Shown here: positions 22,389-23,046 of the stretch, in pieces
How the letters are laid out: each line of letters starts with the position of its first letter
How positions within the stretch are numbered: position 1 is the stretch's first letter
Assembly: GCA_934636425.1 (NCBI GenBank)
Contig: CAKUAV010000028.1
Location: 1-23,046 of the forward strand
Direction of reading: 5' to 3'
Length of the DNA: 23,046 bases
Source: an uncultured Clostridia bacterium
Lineage (GTDB): Bacteria; Bacillota; Clostridia; Christensenellales; Aristaeellaceae
Position numbers and translations under genes: made by a program
Notes under the pieces: model-generated
Told to the model about the DNA's origin: nothing
The model's input: only the letters and a program-made list of their open reading frames with translations
Database searches by the model: none

Positions 22389-23046
22389 ATGGATCCATAC
22401 AAAGTTTTAGGCGTGTCGCAGGGAGCGACGCAGGATGAGATCAAGAAGGCGTATCGGAAGCTGGCGCTCAAGTATCATCCCGATCGGAACAACGGCTCGA
22501 AAGAGGCCGAGGAGAAGATGAAGGAGATCAATGAGGCGTACGCCATGCTGACCGATCCGAATTACCGCCCGAACAACGCGGCGTCGCGGCCGGGCGGCGG
22601 CTATGGGTATGGCGGCCAGCGTCCCGGCTATGATCCGTTCGGCGGCTACGGCCCGTTTGGCGGCTATGGCGGCTACACGCAGAGCGAGTCGGATGGGCTG
22701 CGCGCGGCGCGCTCGTATGTCATGAGCGGCTATTATCAGCAGGCGCTCAATGCGCTCGCGAATGTATCCGAGCGCACAGCCGAATGGTATTATCTGAGCG
22801 CGCAGGCGAATATGGGCATGGGCAACCGTGTGACGGCGCTTGAGCACGCGCGCATGGCGGTCAGCATGGCGCCGGACAACTTTCAGTATCGGCTGTTTCT
22901 CCAGCAGCTTCAACAGAGCGGCGCGACCTATCGCTCGCGTGGGCGCAGCTTCGGCGTGCCCGCGGCGCTTTGCAGCAGCCCCTGTCTATCCTGCGTGCTG
23001 CTGAATCTCATTTGCAATTTCTGCTGCGGCGGCTACTGGTGCTTCT
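22389..23046 (+). CDS. J-domain protein, 3' end beyond the window
   Basis: At least 219 residues, open to the window edge with no stop. The N-terminal J domain (1-59) begins MDPYKVLGVS and has the HPD motif at 30-32, which stimulates Hsp70 ATPase. A Gly/Tyr/Phe/Pro-rich stretch (about 68-96) follows, then a helical TPR-like part (LRAARSYVMSGYYQQALNAL and WYYLSAQANMGMGN). A hydrophobic, cysteine-rich end (CSSPCLSCVLLNLICNFCCGG) may sit in or at the membrane. It is not classical DnaJ: the CxxCxGxG zinc repeats are absent. GAGGAG lies just before the ATG. With DUF5685 upstream it may form a functional pair, but the 398-bp repeat between them allows separate transcription. Confidence 0.9.
   Translation, partial: MDPYKVLGVSQGATQDEIKKAYRKLALKYHPDRNNGSKEAEEKMKEINEAYAMLTDPNYRPNNAASRPGGGYGYGGQRPGYDPFGGYGPFGGYGGYTQSESDGLRAARSYVMSGYYQQALNALANVSERTAEWYYLSAQANMGMGNRVTALEHARMAVSMAPDNFQYRLFLQQLQQSGATYRSRGRSFGVPAALCSSPCLSCVLLNLICNFCCGGYWCF

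Noticed and set aside
258..23046. tRNA or rRNA genes in the gaps
   Set aside because: Reading the intergenic regions showed no cloverleaf with a GGTTCGA-type T arm and no rRNA landmarks. Apparent GC hairpins belong to the repeats.

Overview
The window comes from a GC-rich, probably gut-type Firmicute (Clostridia). The basis is a Clostridia-style HtpG behind a perfect CIRCE operator, a TM1266-type regulator, a DUF5685 plus J-domain pair, a small zinc-ribbon membrane protein of a type I recall from Clostridia, LacI regulation, GGAGG-type ribosome binding sites and sigma-A type promoters. The species cannot be named from sequence alone. By my count only about 62% of the window is coding, which is low for a bacterium. 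The remainder is mostly repeats.

Layout. 1-391: right end of an IS200/IS605-type element (3' part of tnpA). 392-1736: long non-coding repeat block, then a hairpin array abutting the stop of a DMT-type permease (1737-2645, -). 3052-3918 (-): galactose-mutarotase-like protein. 3919-4709: repeat-bearing divergent promoter region. 4710-6140 and 6263-6874 (+): GH27 alpha-galactosidase and SGNH hydrolase, probably an operon ending at a clear terminator. 6985-7440: 175-bp tandem repeat. 7703-7969 (-): TM1266-type regulator. 8105-8545: dispersed repeats. Then, all on the minus strand, an RpiB/LacAB isomerase (8806-9378), a GH78 alpha-L-rhamnosidase (9707-12256) and a LacI regulator (12424-13446) with its own operator. 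13589-14080 (+): HD-domain protein followed by a 119-bp hairpin array. 14492-16475: CIRCE and htpG. 16640-18050: second copy of the long non-coding block. 17960-19408 (-): beta-helix protein whose end reads into the repeat. 19795-20208 (-): zinc-ribbon membrane protein with a 96-bp tandem array grown from its 3' end. 20389-21010: 138-bp repeats. 21124-21990 (+): DUF5685 protein. 22003-22310: 81-bp hairpin repeat. 22389-end (+): J-domain protein, cut by the window edge.

Function. The glycan genes (GH27, GH78, sugar isomerase, mutarotase-like protein, SGNH esterase-like protein, beta-helix protein, LacI) fit breakdown of plant galacto/rhamno-glycans such as pectin side chains. None shows a secretion signal, so they probably act on imported oligosaccharides. 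No sugar transporter lies in the window.

The most unusual content is non-coding. One structured repeat family follows the 3' ends of three unrelated genes (DMT permease, HD protein, beta-helix protein), always in the same orientation relative to the gene, and each array ends in the same kind of U-tailed terminator. Its hairpins change on both arms between copies, so pairing is kept while sequence drifts. Nearly every other intergenic space carries its own locus-specific tandem repeat with periods from about 81 to 175 bp.
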